Positions 55,099 to 64,000 of a stretch of 64,000 bases of DNA are shown in pieces (position 1 is the first letter of the stretch; every line of letters begins with the position of its first letter). A program made the translations under genes and the position numbers. Below the pieces are notes generated by a model. That model ran no database searches and was not told the DNA's origin. It was given only the letters and a program-made list of their open reading frames with translations. The DNA is from an uncultured Sunxiuqinia sp. (lineage in GTDB: Bacteria > Bacteroidota > Bacteroidia > Bacteroidales > Prolixibacteraceae), in assembly GCF_963678245.1 (NCBI RefSeq), contig NZ_OY782776.1:1-64000 (forward strand), written 5' to 3'.

Positions 55099-56280
55099 AT
55101 GAAAAAGAGTAATTCAAGATTAAGCATTCTTCCGGTATTGTTTGGATTCTTTGTGATGGGATTTTGTGATGTGGTTGGAATCACGTCTGCACATGTTAAA
55201 GAGGACTTATTGGGTGCTTACAGCCCGGAGTTTCGGGACACTTTGTCGAACATGATTCCGGTGGCTCTTTTTTCCATGTTCCTCCTGTTTTCAATTCCAA
55301 CTGGAGTTTTGATGAATAGGATTGGCCGGAAGAAAACTGTTATTTTGAGTAACGTTATTACCATTATAGCGATGTTTATTCCGCTGATTGAATACACCTT
55401 TTTTATGTCCTTGGTGGCTTTTGCTTTGTTGGGTATCGCCAACACGATTTTGCAGGTTTCGCTCAACCCATTGTTGACCAATGTGGTGAAAAATGATAAG
55501 TTGCTCACCAGTAGTTTAACAGCCGGACAATTTGTTAAAGCCATTTCATCGTTTAGTGCACCCTTTATTGCTGCTTTTGCCGCCATGCAGTTTGGAAATT
55601 GGCAATATATTTTCCCTATTTATGCGGTCGTTACATTGCTGTCGACCATTTGGTTGATGGCTACTCCAATTGAAGAAGAACCAATGGTGAACAAAGCAAC
55701 CTCGTTTGGTAGTGTGGTTGCCATTCTAAAAGATAAAACCATCCTGTTGCTTTTCCTTGGTATATTATTCGTGGTTGGCGTTGATGTTGGAGTGAATACC
55801 GCTGCCACCAAAATATTGATGGAACGTGCCGGCCTTGATTCAATTCAGGCTGGTTACGGGCCGAGCGTTTATTTTGCCCTACGTACTTTAGGAACCTTTT
55901 TAGGTGCTTTTTTTCTGGCTCGGTTTTCATCATCCAAATTTTTTCAGGTAAATATTGTGCTTGCTGTGGCTGCGTTGGTAGTTTTGATTTTTGCCGGAGA
56001 TAAATTCCTAATCTTTGGACTGTACGGTGTCATTGGTTTTACCATTGCCAACGTTTTTCCAATCATCTTCGGAATGGCAATTCAGAAGCGACCCGATAAG
56101 GCGAATGAAATTTCAGGATTGATGATCACTGGCGTATTTGGTGGGGCAGTGCTTCCATTTTTTATGGGTATCACATCCGACCTGATCGGTTCACAGATTG
56201 GTTCTGTCTTGGTGATTCTTGCAGGAGCCTTATACTTGTCATACGCTGCTTTCTCAATAAAAACTGAAATGGGAAATTAG
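55099..56280 (+). CDS. MFS sugar permease (FucP/GlcP-like), predicted mannose importer
   Basis: A 393-residue inner-membrane protein with about 12 hydrophobic segments. The MFS loop motif is visible after segment 2 (GVLMNRIGRKKTVILSN) and a related one in the second half (FLARFSSSKFF). It resembles the sugar:proton symporters of the FHS/FucP type. Context points to uptake of mannose released in the periplasm by GH92/GH125, to be phosphorylated by the ROK kinase upstream. An ATG at 55054 inside the ROK gene would add 15 polar residues; ATG 55099 (MKKSNSRLSILPVL) is preferred. Last gene of PUL B, convergent with rsmD. Confidence 0.9.
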   Translation: MKKSNSRLSILPVLFGFFVMGFCDVVGITSAHVKEDLLGAYSPEFRDTLSNMIPVALFSMFLLFSIPTGVLMNRIGRKKTVILSNVITIIAMFIPLIEYTFFMSLVAFALLGIANTILQVSLNPLLTNVVKNDKLLTSSLTAGQFVKAISSFSAPFIAAFAAMQFGNWQYIFPIYAVVTLLSTIWLMATPIEEEPMVNKATSFGSVVAILKDKTILLLFLGILFVVGVDVGVNTAATKILMERAGLDSIQAGYGPSVYFALRTLGTFLGAFFLARFSSSKFFQVNIVLAVAALVVLIFAGDKFLIFGLYGVIGFTIANVFPIIFGMAIQKRPDKANEISGLMITGVFGGAVLPFFMGITSDLIGSQIGSVLVILAGALYLSYAAFSIKTEMGN

Positions 56281-56645
56281 TAGCAGATGAGGAGCTTGAA
56301 AACTTCAGTTAGAGTAGCATTTACAACCATCGTGTTGAATGCTATCCTAACTGATCATGAATAAACGATGACAACAATTCTAATCTTTACTGCCTATCTT
56401 CTTATTGGCTCAAGCAAAAGTGTATCATGTTTCAGAAGTCGAGCAGACACCGTCAGCCCTGTTTGATAACCTTTCCGTACACACCGCAAATCCTTCGCTA
56501 GTCCTTTTAGTGGTAGAACGAACTTCTGTCTCCTATTCTTCCTCCACCGTCGTTCACTCGATTCACTGCATTTTCCACTGCTTATTTACAGTGGTTTCAT
56601 CAATTTCTGAATCTAGCTAGAGGTAATTTAGAAACTTTAATATGG
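56281..56645. other. Non-coding gap at the PUL B / core-genome boundary
   Basis: About 365 bases without a convincing gene; a 71-codon frame at 56405-56620 has no recognisable features. An inverted repeat (CAGTTAG..TAGCATT at 56306-56321 with AATGCTA..CTAACTG at 56338-56353, two central mismatches) may end the PUL B transcript. A second hairpin, CCACTG/CAGTGG at 56575-56594, lies close to the end of rsmD. The middle is unusually C/T-rich on the + strand. Confidence 0.5.
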
Positions 56646-57203
56646 CTAAAGCGAAATTCCTGCATCCGCTTTTTTGAAAAAGCTGAAATGAACACTGCCG
56701 TACTTGCGGGTTTCAACTAACTCCTTGAAACTTGAAAAATCATAATACTTGGAGTGTTCCAGAATAAAAAGCCCATCATCTTTGAGTAAATTATTTTTCA
56801 GAATTAACTCAGGAACTTCGTTGAATTTGGTATGATCATATGGCGGATCTGCAAAAATTAGATCAAACTGATCAACGGTTTGTTCACAAAACTTAAAAGC
56901 ATTTCCCTTAATGGCCCGAATTTCTTTTTTAGCACCCAGTTTTTGGATCACTGAGCGTATAAATTCATGGTGCTGATAGTCCAGTTCTACTGTCGTTACA
57001 TCGGCACACCCACGAGAAAAAAACTCAAAAGAAATACTCCCTGTGCCTGAAAAAAGGTCAAGTACTTTTAGCTCTTCAAAGTCGACTCTGTTTGTCAGGA
57101 TGTTAAACAAGCTTTCTTTTGCACGGTCGGTTGTGGGGCGTGCTTTAAACGATTTTCCGGGGCTAAATTGCCTTCCGCGATGTGTTCCTCCTACAATTCT
57201 CAT
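56646..57203 (-). CDS. rsmD: 16S rRNA (guanine(966)-N2)-methyltransferase
   Basis: A 185-residue SAM-dependent methyltransferase that modifies G966 (E. coli numbering) of 16S rRNA in the small subunit. Marks: MRIVGGTHRGRQF start and RPTTDRAKESLFNIL near 22-36 typical of RsmD; SAM motif I VLDLFSGTGSISFEFFSRG near 47-65; catalytic DPPY in IFADPPYDH near 118. Full length for the family. It overlaps the DUF3822 gene by four bases (ATGA), a common pairing in Bacteroidota. Confidence 0.95.
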   Translation of the reverse strand: MRIVGGTHRGRQFSPGKSFKARPTTDRAKESLFNILTNRVDFEELKVLDLFSGTGSISFEFFSRGCADVTTVELDYQHHEFIRSVIQKLGAKKEIRAIKGNAFKFCEQTVDQFDLIFADPPYDHTKFNEVPELILKNNLLKDDGLFILEHSKYYDFSSFKELVETRKYGSVHFSFFKKADAGISL

Positions 57204-58033
57204 AAATGGTTGTTTAACAGGTTAACAAATCTTGCATCAGGAAGTTGATCAAACAGATAGCTATAGTAGGACTCCGTACTTCTACTTTCGATAACGACAT
57301 TTTTAAAATATTGCTTTAAGTGATGATATATCGCTGAGCGTTTATTAACACGACCATTTAGTCGTATTTGAAGGTTTTGGTCGGCTTCAGCCATTTTGGT
57401 AATGAGCAAGATGTAATACAATAGGTCGTTGTCGTTCCGATACTTGAACGAATTACAAAAGCGAATTGAATCGCCAACTAAGGCAATTGTTAGTTGAGTC
57501 TTGTACAGTAAAATAAGGATTCTTTCTTCTGTGTTATTGTTTTTTTCAACCCGATTAACGCAGTTAACCAAATCATTTTGAATAATAACTCCCGGGTATT
57601 TATCTTCAAAAAAACGCTTGACTTTCGAAGGAATAGCATACTGAAGAACAGATTGGTATTTTTTTATCGGAAGGTGGTTCACTTCATCGTCATCTGACAA
57701 ACTCAGGTTTAACTGGTAATTTTCAACCGCATGGTGGTCTGATAGAAATTCTACGGGAATTAAAAGCATTTTTCCTGGCGAGACACACACAATTTGAATG
57801 GATTTGAAATCAGCTTCCAGGATTTCAAATTCATCAAAAATGTCCTTTAATTTACGATGTACGAGTTTGGGGTTACCCGAAAAATCCTTATTGAAAAGAT
57901 AGATGTACTTGTTTTGCAATCCATCGCGGATAGAAAAAGAAAATCCATCCAGACTAAACTGGATGGATAAGTAATATTCTTGTGTGAAATTAGAATCGAA
58001 AGTTTCGTCAACAAGATGTAAATGTTGTTGCAT
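57200..58033 (-). CDS. DUF3822 family protein
   Basis: A 277-residue protein of a Bacteroidota-specific family that often precedes rsmD. It has an actin/FtsA-like look to its beta-rich layout (IVCVSPGKMLLIPVEFL, ERILILLYKTQLTIALVGDSIRF, YNSYLF-type ending), but no clear ATP-binding loop, so function is unknown. No signal peptide or membrane segment, so cytoplasmic. Stop and rsmD start overlap, which implies translational coupling. The upstream membrane protein stops 8 bases before its ATG, so the three minus-strand genes likely form one operon. Confidence 0.85.
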   Translation of the reverse strand: MQQHLHLVDETFDSNFTQEYYLSIQFSLDGFSFSIRDGLQNKYIYLFNKDFSGNPKLVHRKLKDIFDEFEILEADFKSIQIVCVSPGKMLLIPVEFLSDHHAVENYQLNLSLSDDDEVNHLPIKKYQSVLQYAIPSKVKRFFEDKYPGVIIQNDLVNCVNRVEKNNNTEERILILLYKTQLTIALVGDSIRFCNSFKYRNDNDLLYYILLITKMAEADQNLQIRLNGRVNKRSAIYHHLKQYFKNVVIESRSTESYYSYLFDQLPDARFVNLLNNHL

Positions 58034-58041
58034 ACGTTTGA

Positions 58042-58674
58042 TTACTCCCAGTTACCGGCATTGTTATTTGTTTCAGTTAATGAACCAACTTTTAGCCCTG
58101 GGTATTTGCCATTCGTACGTTTTTGGTCATTGAGATTAATGATCAACTGTTCATCCAAGCCTTCAAGGATTGTATTGTTATGAACTTTAGCCTCAAATAC
58201 CGGAACAATGATTCCAGAACCAGTTGTAATTTCAGTTGCTCCTAGATGGAACTTCGCGTCAACCCCTTTTACAGGTACTACGTTTAGCTCATCAATTGGA
58301 TATGATTCGTTGAATATGTTTTCTAAAACACTCACGTTAATAGTGTCACGAATGATCAAGCCTTTTTTTATTGCAGTTTCTTCAGTTAAGCCTGCTTCAA
58401 TCATACTATCTGTAAGCATACCAATTTTTCTAACTAATGGCAGTGAATCATGTTTTACAAAGTTGATCAATGTATCCCAATCGCCTGTAAATTCGCCGTT
58501 TACATCTTTATAAGCTAATTCCGCTTTACGGATGTCTTTCAATTTTTGTACGGTAACTTTAAATCTAGCATCTTTTGCTTTCTCAAATTCAATAGGTCTT
58601 TCAACACTATCGTAGATAAGGTATGCAAGGATGATTGCAGCGACTATAAGTACGATTTGAATTACTGTCTTCAT
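58042..58674 (-). CDS. Conserved small membrane-anchored protein, function unknown
   Basis: A protein of about 210 residues with one N-terminal membrane segment (VIQIVLIVAAIILAYLIYDSV) and a polar, probably periplasmic, body. The stretch RFKVTVQKLKDIRKAELAYKDVNGEFTGDWDTLINFV is shortened here to its ends but looks like the region after a pilin-type N-terminus, where sampled small periplasmic proteins place a short domain. I do not recognise a named family. An upstream ATG at 58707 would add 11 residues, but a -7 promoter element at 58709-58716 would put transcription start at or inside it, so ATG 58674 (MKTVIQIV) is chosen. Eight bases separate it from DUF3822. Confidence 0.7.
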   Translation of the reverse strand: MKTVIQIVLIVAAIILAYLIYDSVERPIEFEKAKDARFKVTVQKLKDIRKAELAYKDVNGEFTGDWDTLINFVKHDSLPLVRKIGMLTDSMIEAGLTEETAIKKGLIIRDTINVSVLENIFNESYPIDELNVVPVKGVDAKFHLGATEITTGSGIIVPVFEAKVHNNTILEGLDEQLIINLNDQKRTNGKYPGLKVGSLTETNNNAGNWE

Positions 58675-58708
58675 CTTTATCGTTTTAAGATTAGTTTTTG
58701 TTTGCATG

Positions 58709-58716
58709 CAAATTTA
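58709..58716 (-). promoter_or_regulatory. Possible Bacteroidota -7 element for the minus-strand operon
   Basis: TAAATTTG on the minus strand matches TANNTTTG. The -33 position (58736-58739) reads AGAT, not TTTG, so this is a half-match. It favours ATG 58674 over 58707 for the gene downstream. Confidence 0.4.
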
Positions 58717-58764
58717 TAAAAAAAATTAAATTACTATCTGTGGAATAGTTATAATTTCGCATCA

Positions 58765-60189
58765 ATGTTAAAAAAACACATTGAAGAACAAATCCGCGAA
58801 AATTTAGGTTTTGAGCCAACAGAAGGTCAATCTATGCTTGCCGAAAAACTGGGTGAATTTATCACGCGTTCTGGCCCAGATGTGCTTTTTTTGTTAAAAG
58901 GATATGCGGGAACAGGGAAAACCAGTATGTTAAACGCTCTGGTTAAAACACTTAACAGTTTTAGGTTTCGCACGATGCTGTTAGCTCCCACGGGGCGAGC
59001 GGCAAAAGTTTTGGCTTCTTACACTGGTTGCAGTGCGTATACCATTCATAAAAAAATCTATCGGCAACAATCAACAACCGATGGTTTTGGGAAATTTGCT
59101 CTTGATAAAAATTTAGCAAAGAATTGTTTTTTTATTGTTGATGAGGCCTCCATGATCTCCAATTCTTCTCCTGAAGGGTCGGTCTTTGGAACCGGGCGTT
59201 TGTTGGATGACCTTTATGAATACGTTTATACTGGGCAGAATTGTAAATTAATATTGGTTGGCGATACGGCGCAGCTTCCACCGGTTGGTATGGCAATTAG
59301 CCCGGCTCTGGATCTTTCAGAGCTGGAGATGTATGGGACTGAAGTGATGCATCTTGAGTTAACAGAAGTTGTACGGCAAAAACTCAATTCCGGAATCTTA
59401 CATAATGCAACTAATATTCGTTCGTTGGTTGGGGAAGGTTTTTTTGATCCGGGGTATTTCTCCATAGAAACGGCTAATTTTACTGATATTAAGCGAATTG
59501 GAGGAGGAGAGTTGATCGATAAAATTACTGAATGCTACGATAAATTCGGAGAGCAGCAAACGATGGTTATTACCCGATCAAATAAGCGAGCCAATAAATT
59601 TAACGAGGGTATTCGTTCTACAATTCTATATAAAGAAGCCCAGATAACCAATGGGGATTTATTGATGATTGTAAAGAACAATTACTTTTGGCTGAGTGAC
59701 GATGAACGGCTGGATTTTATTGCTAATGGTGATATTGTTCAGGTTCAATCAATTTACGGATATGAAGAATTGTACGGTTTCCATTTTGCCAATGTGTGCC
59801 TGAAATTTTTGGATTACGACGATCTGGAGATCGATTGCAAGATTTTGCTGGAAACGCTCGATATTGAGACGGCATCGTTAAGCTACGAGGAAAGTCAACG
59901 GTTGTATGAATCGGTAGCGGAGGATTACATGGATATTCGAAGTAAGAAAAAGCGTTGGGAGAAAATTAAAGAGAATAAACACTTCAATGCGTTGCAGGTT
60001 AAATTTGCATATGCAGTTACTTGCCATAAAGCGCAAGGGGGGCAATGGGATGCTGTTTTTATTGATCAGGGATATTTGGTTGAAGATATGCTGAATGTTG
60101 AATATTTAAGATGGTTGTACACCGCGTTTACCCGTCCGGTAAAAGAGCTCTATCTGGTTAATTTTAATAAAGAGTTTTTCGAGGAATAA
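58765..60189 (+). CDS. RecD-like ATP-dependent DNA helicase (SF1)
   Basis: A 474-residue superfamily 1 helicase. Walker A GYAGTGKTS near 50, Walker B FIVDEASMIS near 120, motif III LILVGDTAQLPPVG near 160-173, and C-terminal UvrD_C_2 motif AYAVTCHKAQGGQWDAVFI near 415-433 followed by YTAFTRPVKELYLV. It is shorter than RecD (about 600) and lacks RecD's N-terminal domain; such compact RecD-like (viral-type/Dda-like) helicases are widespread in Bacteroidota and act on 5' single-stranded ends. Housekeeping context: divergent from the minus-strand operon before it and convergent with rnz, 18 bases apart. Confidence 0.93.
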   Translation: MLKKHIEEQIRENLGFEPTEGQSMLAEKLGEFITRSGPDVLFLLKGYAGTGKTSMLNALVKTLNSFRFRTMLLAPTGRAAKVLASYTGCSAYTIHKKIYRQQSTTDGFGKFALDKNLAKNCFFIVDEASMISNSSPEGSVFGTGRLLDDLYEYVYTGQNCKLILVGDTAQLPPVGMAISPALDLSELEMYGTEVMHLELTEVVRQKLNSGILHNATNIRSLVGEGFFDPGYFSIETANFTDIKRIGGGELIDKITECYDKFGEQQTMVITRSNKRANKFNEGIRSTILYKEAQITNGDLLMIVKNNYFWLSDDERLDFIANGDIVQVQSIYGYEELYGFHFANVCLKFLDYDDLEIDCKILLETLDIETASLSYEESQRLYESVAEDYMDIRSKKKRWEKIKENKHFNALQVKFAYAVTCHKAQGGQWDAVFIDQGYLVEDMLNVEYLRWLYTAFTRPVKELYLVNFNKEFFEE

Positions 60190-60207
60190 TCTAACTTGCT
60201 TCCTCTT

Positions 60208-61137
60208 TTAATCTCGGATTACTTCGTACACATCCCCTTCGATCACTGCCGTTGTATTTGGGAAAATACTTTGAGCTTCTTCTAAGACAATATCAGGTTC
60301 TTTATAGCGGGCCGAAAAGTGACCAATCAACAATTGTCCGGCATGAGCTTTTTGTGCAATAAGTGCAGCTTGTTTGCCGGTTGAATGGAATGTTGTTTTT
60401 GCGAGTTGTTTTTCCGAATCGGCAAAGGTTGCTTCGTGGTATAAAATATCAACGTCTTGTATAACTGGAACTACCTTTTCGTGATAAGCTGTATCGGAGC
60501 AAAAGGCAAATGAGCGTGGCTTGGACGGAGGAATTACCAGATCTTTGTTTGGAATAATTTTACCATTTTCGGCTGTGAAATTAGCTCCCGATTTGATGTT
60601 TTTGATTTCCCGGATTGGAATCTGGTACTTTTTAACTTGTTCTTTTTTAATATTGGGCTCCTTGGTTTTTTCTTTAAACAGGAAACCACAACAGGGTACG
60701 CGATGGTTGAGCGGAAAAGATGTGATACTTAGTTTCTCGTCGTCGAAAATAAGCTGTGCTTTCTTGAAGTTAAGCGGATGAAAGATCAATCGGAAACCTA
60801 ACTCTTCAATTTTTAAAAATTCAATTTGAGATTGAATGTAGCGTTGCAATTCAGAATGGGCATAAATATGCAGGTCATTCGTTCGTCCAAGCAGTACCTG
60901 AGTTGAAATAAACCCGATCAGACCAAAGAAATGATCGCCGTGGAGGTGTGATATGAAAATATGATTGAGCCTTCCAAAACCGATCCCATTCTTTCGCAAT
61001 TGGTGTTGAGTACCTTCGCCACAGTCTATTAAAAAGAACCGCCCAAGCACATTGAGCACTTGAGCGGTTGGATATCTTTTAGAAGTAGGCATTGCTGAAC
61101 TACTTCCAAGAATTGTCAATTGAAAAGGCTTCTGCAT
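60208..61137 (-). CDS. rnz: Ribonuclease Z (tRNA 3' processing endonuclease)
   Basis: A 309-residue metallo-beta-lactamase-fold nuclease that removes the 3' trailer from tRNA precursors. Marks: GSSSAMPTSKRYPTAQ near 11-26, DCGEGTQHQLR near 38-48, zinc motif HLHGDHFFGL near 64-73, FCSDTAYHEKVVP near 212-224 with the Asp ligand, EATFADSEKQLAKTTFHST (PxKxxxFxH region variant) and LIGHFSARYK near 271-280. Length fits the short bacterial RNase Z form. It starts 13 bases after the STAS gene, probably as part of the rpsA-STAS-rnz run. Confidence 0.95.
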   Translation of the reverse strand: MQKPFQLTILGSSSAMPTSKRYPTAQVLNVLGRFFLIDCGEGTQHQLRKNGIGFGRLNHIFISHLHGDHFFGLIGFISTQVLLGRTNDLHIYAHSELQRYIQSQIEFLKIEELGFRLIFHPLNFKKAQLIFDDEKLSITSFPLNHRVPCCGFLFKEKTKEPNIKKEQVKKYQIPIREIKNIKSGANFTAENGKIIPNKDLVIPPSKPRSFAFCSDTAYHEKVVPVIQDVDILYHEATFADSEKQLAKTTFHSTGKQAALIAQKAHAGQLLIGHFSARYKEPDIVLEEAQSIFPNTTAVIEGDVYEVIRD

Positions 61138-61150
61138 ACAGGAACTCCTG

Positions 61151-61504
61151 TTAAAGTTTGCTCTTTTCGATCATTAGCTTCTCTGCTTCTTCTACGTCTT
61201 TTGTTATCAGTAGAACGGTGTGAAGCATCGAAATTCGTATCAGGTTTTCAACATCAGGTTGAAGACCGCAAAGTATAAACGTCCCGATAGCATCTTCGCA
61301 AAGTCGGTTGGCAACTAATATTGCACTTAGTCCTGATGAGTCAACGTAACTACAGTTACTCACATCTAAAATGATGTTTTTTGCTCCATCGTTACCTAAA
61401 ACAATCAACTCTGATTTTAGCTCCGGAGCATTATTGGTGTCAAGCTTTTTCGACAAAACCTTAACAACAATCTGATCCACTTTTTTGATAATTTCAAATT
61501 CCAT
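61151..61504 (-). CDS. STAS domain protein (anti-sigma factor antagonist-like)
   Basis: A 117-residue single-domain STAS protein of the SpoIIAA/RsbV type. The phosphoacceptor motif is intact: VSNCSYVDSSGLSAILVANRL near 48-68 with Ser in DSSG. Such proteins act in partner-switching with a serine kinase, none of which is encoded nearby. No membrane segment. It sits 49 bases after rpsA and 13 bases before rnz, so it is likely cotranscribed with them. The target is unknown. Confidence 0.9.
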   Translation of the reverse strand: MEFEIIKKVDQIVVKVLSKKLDTNNAPELKSELIVLGNDGAKNIILDVSNCSYVDSSGLSAILVANRLCEDAIGTFILCGLQPDVENLIRISMLHTVLLITKDVEEAEKLMIEKSKL

Positions 61505-61553
61505 AGAATGAAATTTACGAATTTCTGTTGAAACTATTGATAGAGTTGATGAT

Positions 61554-63518
61554 CTATTTTTCTTTATTCTCTTCTGCTTCCATTTGTGATTTCAAAGCAG
61601 CCAATTCACTGATATCACCAAGAGTTGTTTTTTCCTGGCTGTCTTTCACAGTTTTCATTGCTTTTGCAGTTTGTTTGCTTTGAGTTTTCTTTTTCGCAGT
61701 TTCTTCTGTTCTTTTCTCATCTTCGAATACACGTGAATGAGAAAGAATGATCCGTTTTGCTGCTTTAGAGAATTCAATCACTTTGAAGTCCATTTTTTCT
61801 TCTAGGCTGGCTTTTGAACCATCTTCTTTTACCAAATGGCGAGGAGTTGCAAATCCTTCAACACCATACGGAAGAGCGATGGTTGCACCTTTGTCGAATA
61901 ATTCAACAACGGTACCTTCGTGGATCGAATCAACAGAGAAAATAGTTTCGAACACATCCCATGGATTTTCTTCCAATTGTTTGTGTCCAAGGCTTAAACG
62001 ACGGTTGTCTTTGTCGATGTCCAACACAACAACTTCGACTTGAGCACCAATTGAGGTGAATTCAGATGGGTGTTTGATTTTCTTCGTCCAGCTCAAGTCT
62101 GAAATGTGAATCAATCCGTCAACACCTTCTTCGATTTCAACAAATACACCAAAGTTGGTGAAGTTGCGAACCGTTGCGCTGTGTTTTGTTCCGATACCAA
62201 ATTTGGTGTCGATTTCTTGCCATGGATCTTTTTTCAATTGTTTGATACCCAATGACATTTTACGCTCGTCGCGATCTAGAGTCAAAATTTGAGCTTCTAC
62301 TTCGTCGCCAACTTTCAGGAAGTCCTGAGCGCTGCGCAAGTGCTGTGACCAGCTCATTTCTGAAACGTGGATCAAACCTTCAACTCCCGGGGCGATTTCA
62401 ACAAACGCACCGTAGTCAGCCATTACAACAACTTTACCTTTCACGCTGTCGCCAACTTTCAATTCAGTATCCAGGTTGTCCCATGGGTGAGGAGTTAATT
62501 GTTTCAAGCCAAGGGCAATCCGTTTTTTGTCATCATCGAAATCAAGGATTACAACATTCAGTTTTTGATCCAATTCAACGATTTCGTTCGGATGAGAAAT
62601 ACGTCCCCAGCTTAAGTCAGTGATGTGAATCAATCCGTCAACACCACCAAGGTCGATGAATACACCGTATGAAGTAACGTTTTTAACAGTTCCTTCAAGT
62701 ACCTGGCCTTTCTCTAATTTAGAGATAATTTCTTTTTTCTGTTGCTCAAGCTCAGCTTCAATCAATGCTTTGTGTGATACAACTACGTTACGGAATTCCT
62801 GGTTAATTTTAACTACTTTGAATTCCATGTTTTTACCAACGTACATATCATAGTCACGGATTGGCTTCACATCAATTTGCGAACCTGGCAAGAAAGCTTC
62901 AATTCCAAATACATCTACAATCATACCACCTTTAGTACGGCATTTGATGTATCCTTTGATAATTTCGTCTTTATCCAGCGCATCATTAACACGGTCCCAA
63001 GAACGGACTGCACGTGCTTTTTTGTGCGACAGGATCATTTGTCCTTTTTTGTCTTCAAGACTTTCAACATAAACTTCAACCGTATCCCCAACTTTTAGTT
63101 CTGGGTTATAGCGGAATTCGTTCAAGCTGACAATGCCGTCAGATTTGTAGCCGATATCAACAACAACTTCGCGTTTGTTCATTGAAATAACGGTACCTTC
63201 CAGTACTTCTTTTTCTTGAACAGTGTTTAAGGTATTGTCGTAAAGATCCACTAGTTCGGTATTTTTTTTACCAGCAAAACCTTCATCGTCTGCTTCTAGT
63301 GCATCCCAGTCAAATTCTTCAGATTCAGCAGCAGGAGCTACTTTTTCTTCTTCTGTTTCAACAGCTGGTGCCGTTTCTTCTTTCACTTCTTCAGGAGTAG
63401 CTTCTTCTTTTGCTTCTTCAGCAACGGGAGTCGTTTCCGCTTTTGGAGTTTCTTCTACAACGTCTTGTTGTTTGAGTTCCTCTGTTGATTCGAGGTTCTC
63501 TTTTTTTTCTTCTGTCAT
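61554..63518 (-). CDS. rpsA: 30S ribosomal protein S1
   Basis: A 654-residue S1 that binds mRNA on the 30S subunit; Bacteroidota rely on it because most genes have weak Shine-Dalgarno sites. Six S1 (OB-fold) repeats run from about residue 100 to 590; the clearest carry VLEGTVKNVTSYGVFIDLGGVDGL, KGKVVVMADYGAFVEIAPGVEGL and HSATVRNFTNFGVFVEIEEGVDGL at regular ~85-residue spacing. The first ~75 residues are an extremely acidic Glu/Ala/Thr/Pro-rich tail, and the C-terminus is charged and Lys/Gln-rich (ETAKKKTQSKQTAKAMK). The acidic tail is longer than in E. coli S1. A consensus promoter precedes it. Confidence 0.97.
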   Translation of the reverse strand: MTEEKKENLESTEELKQQDVVEETPKAETTPVAEEAKEEATPEEVKEETAPAVETEEEKVAPAAESEEFDWDALEADDEGFAGKKNTELVDLYDNTLNTVQEKEVLEGTVISMNKREVVVDIGYKSDGIVSLNEFRYNPELKVGDTVEVYVESLEDKKGQMILSHKKARAVRSWDRVNDALDKDEIIKGYIKCRTKGGMIVDVFGIEAFLPGSQIDVKPIRDYDMYVGKNMEFKVVKINQEFRNVVVSHKALIEAELEQQKKEIISKLEKGQVLEGTVKNVTSYGVFIDLGGVDGLIHITDLSWGRISHPNEIVELDQKLNVVILDFDDDKKRIALGLKQLTPHPWDNLDTELKVGDSVKGKVVVMADYGAFVEIAPGVEGLIHVSEMSWSQHLRSAQDFLKVGDEVEAQILTLDRDERKMSLGIKQLKKDPWQEIDTKFGIGTKHSATVRNFTNFGVFVEIEEGVDGLIHISDLSWTKKIKHPSEFTSIGAQVEVVVLDIDKDNRRLSLGHKQLEENPWDVFETIFSVDSIHEGTVVELFDKGATIALPYGVEGFATPRHLVKEDGSKASLEEKMDFKVIEFSKAAKRIILSHSRVFEDEKRTEETAKKKTQSKQTAKAMKTVKDSQEKTTLGDISELAALKSQMEAEENKEK

Positions 63519-64000
<482 letters not shown>

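Noticed and set aside
56405-56620. 71-codon frame in the gap after the MFS permease
   Set aside because: Ser/Thr/Val-rich low-information translation, no start context, no motif.

Overview
The window is from a member of the Bacteroidota. The evidence is SusC/SusD pairs, ECF sigma/FecR cassettes, acidic lipoprotein export signals after the lipidated Cys, a C-terminal type 9 secretion (T9SS) sorting domain, a TTTG-N19-TANNTTTG promoter, and the DUF3822-rsmD pair. The gene mix (DUF4965 proteins, GH92, GH125, GH127, sulfatase) would fit a Marinilabiliales/Prolixibacteraceae-like glycan degrader, but I cannot fix the genus. No rRNA, tRNA, CRISPR array, transposase or phage gene was recognised.

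Layout. (1) 1-5380 is the end of an upstream polysaccharide utilization locus (PUL): a frameshifted SusD, a DUF1735/DUF4973 surface lipoprotein, a terminator and a DUF4965-family protein. (2) 5634-26769 is PUL A. An ECF sigma factor and FecR anti-sigma precede an STN-domain SusC, SusD and a DUF3823 lipoprotein. Then come a GH43-like protein carrying three apparent indels, GH127, GH76, two GH43, an aldose 1-epimerase, a sulfatase remnant, an intact sulfatase and a second DUF4965 protein of the same length (833 codons) as the first. (3) 27.2-56.28 kb is PUL B. A second ECF/FecR/STN-SusC cassette precedes SusD, two tandem SusE-like lipoproteins, GH76, a LamG/GH76-like/T9SS protein, GH97, GH92, GH125, GH92, GH43, GH92, a class I phosphomannose isomerase, a ROK kinase and an MFS sugar permease. 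(4) 56.6-64.0 kb is core genome: rsmD, DUF3822, a small membrane protein, a RecD-like helicase, rnz, a STAS protein, rpsA, and the start of a UDP-glucuronate decarboxylase-like gene.

How it fits together. PUL B reads as an alpha-mannan route. GH76 cuts the alpha-1,6 backbone at the surface, SusCD imports the fragments, GH92/GH97/GH43 trim side chains in the periplasm, and GH125 takes down the alpha-1,6 chain. The permease, ROK kinase and phosphomannose isomerase would then carry mannose into fructose-6-phosphate. PUL A adds GH127, GH43 and a sulfatase beside another GH76, which points to a mannan decorated with furanosyl sugars and sulfate. Each PUL has its own sensing cassette (STN-SusC to FecR to ECF sigma), and each sigma-FecR junction contains a notable inverted repeat.

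Start codons: where a longer frame opened with TTG or GTG upstream of an ATG that fits the family or signal peptide better, I used the ATG and said so.
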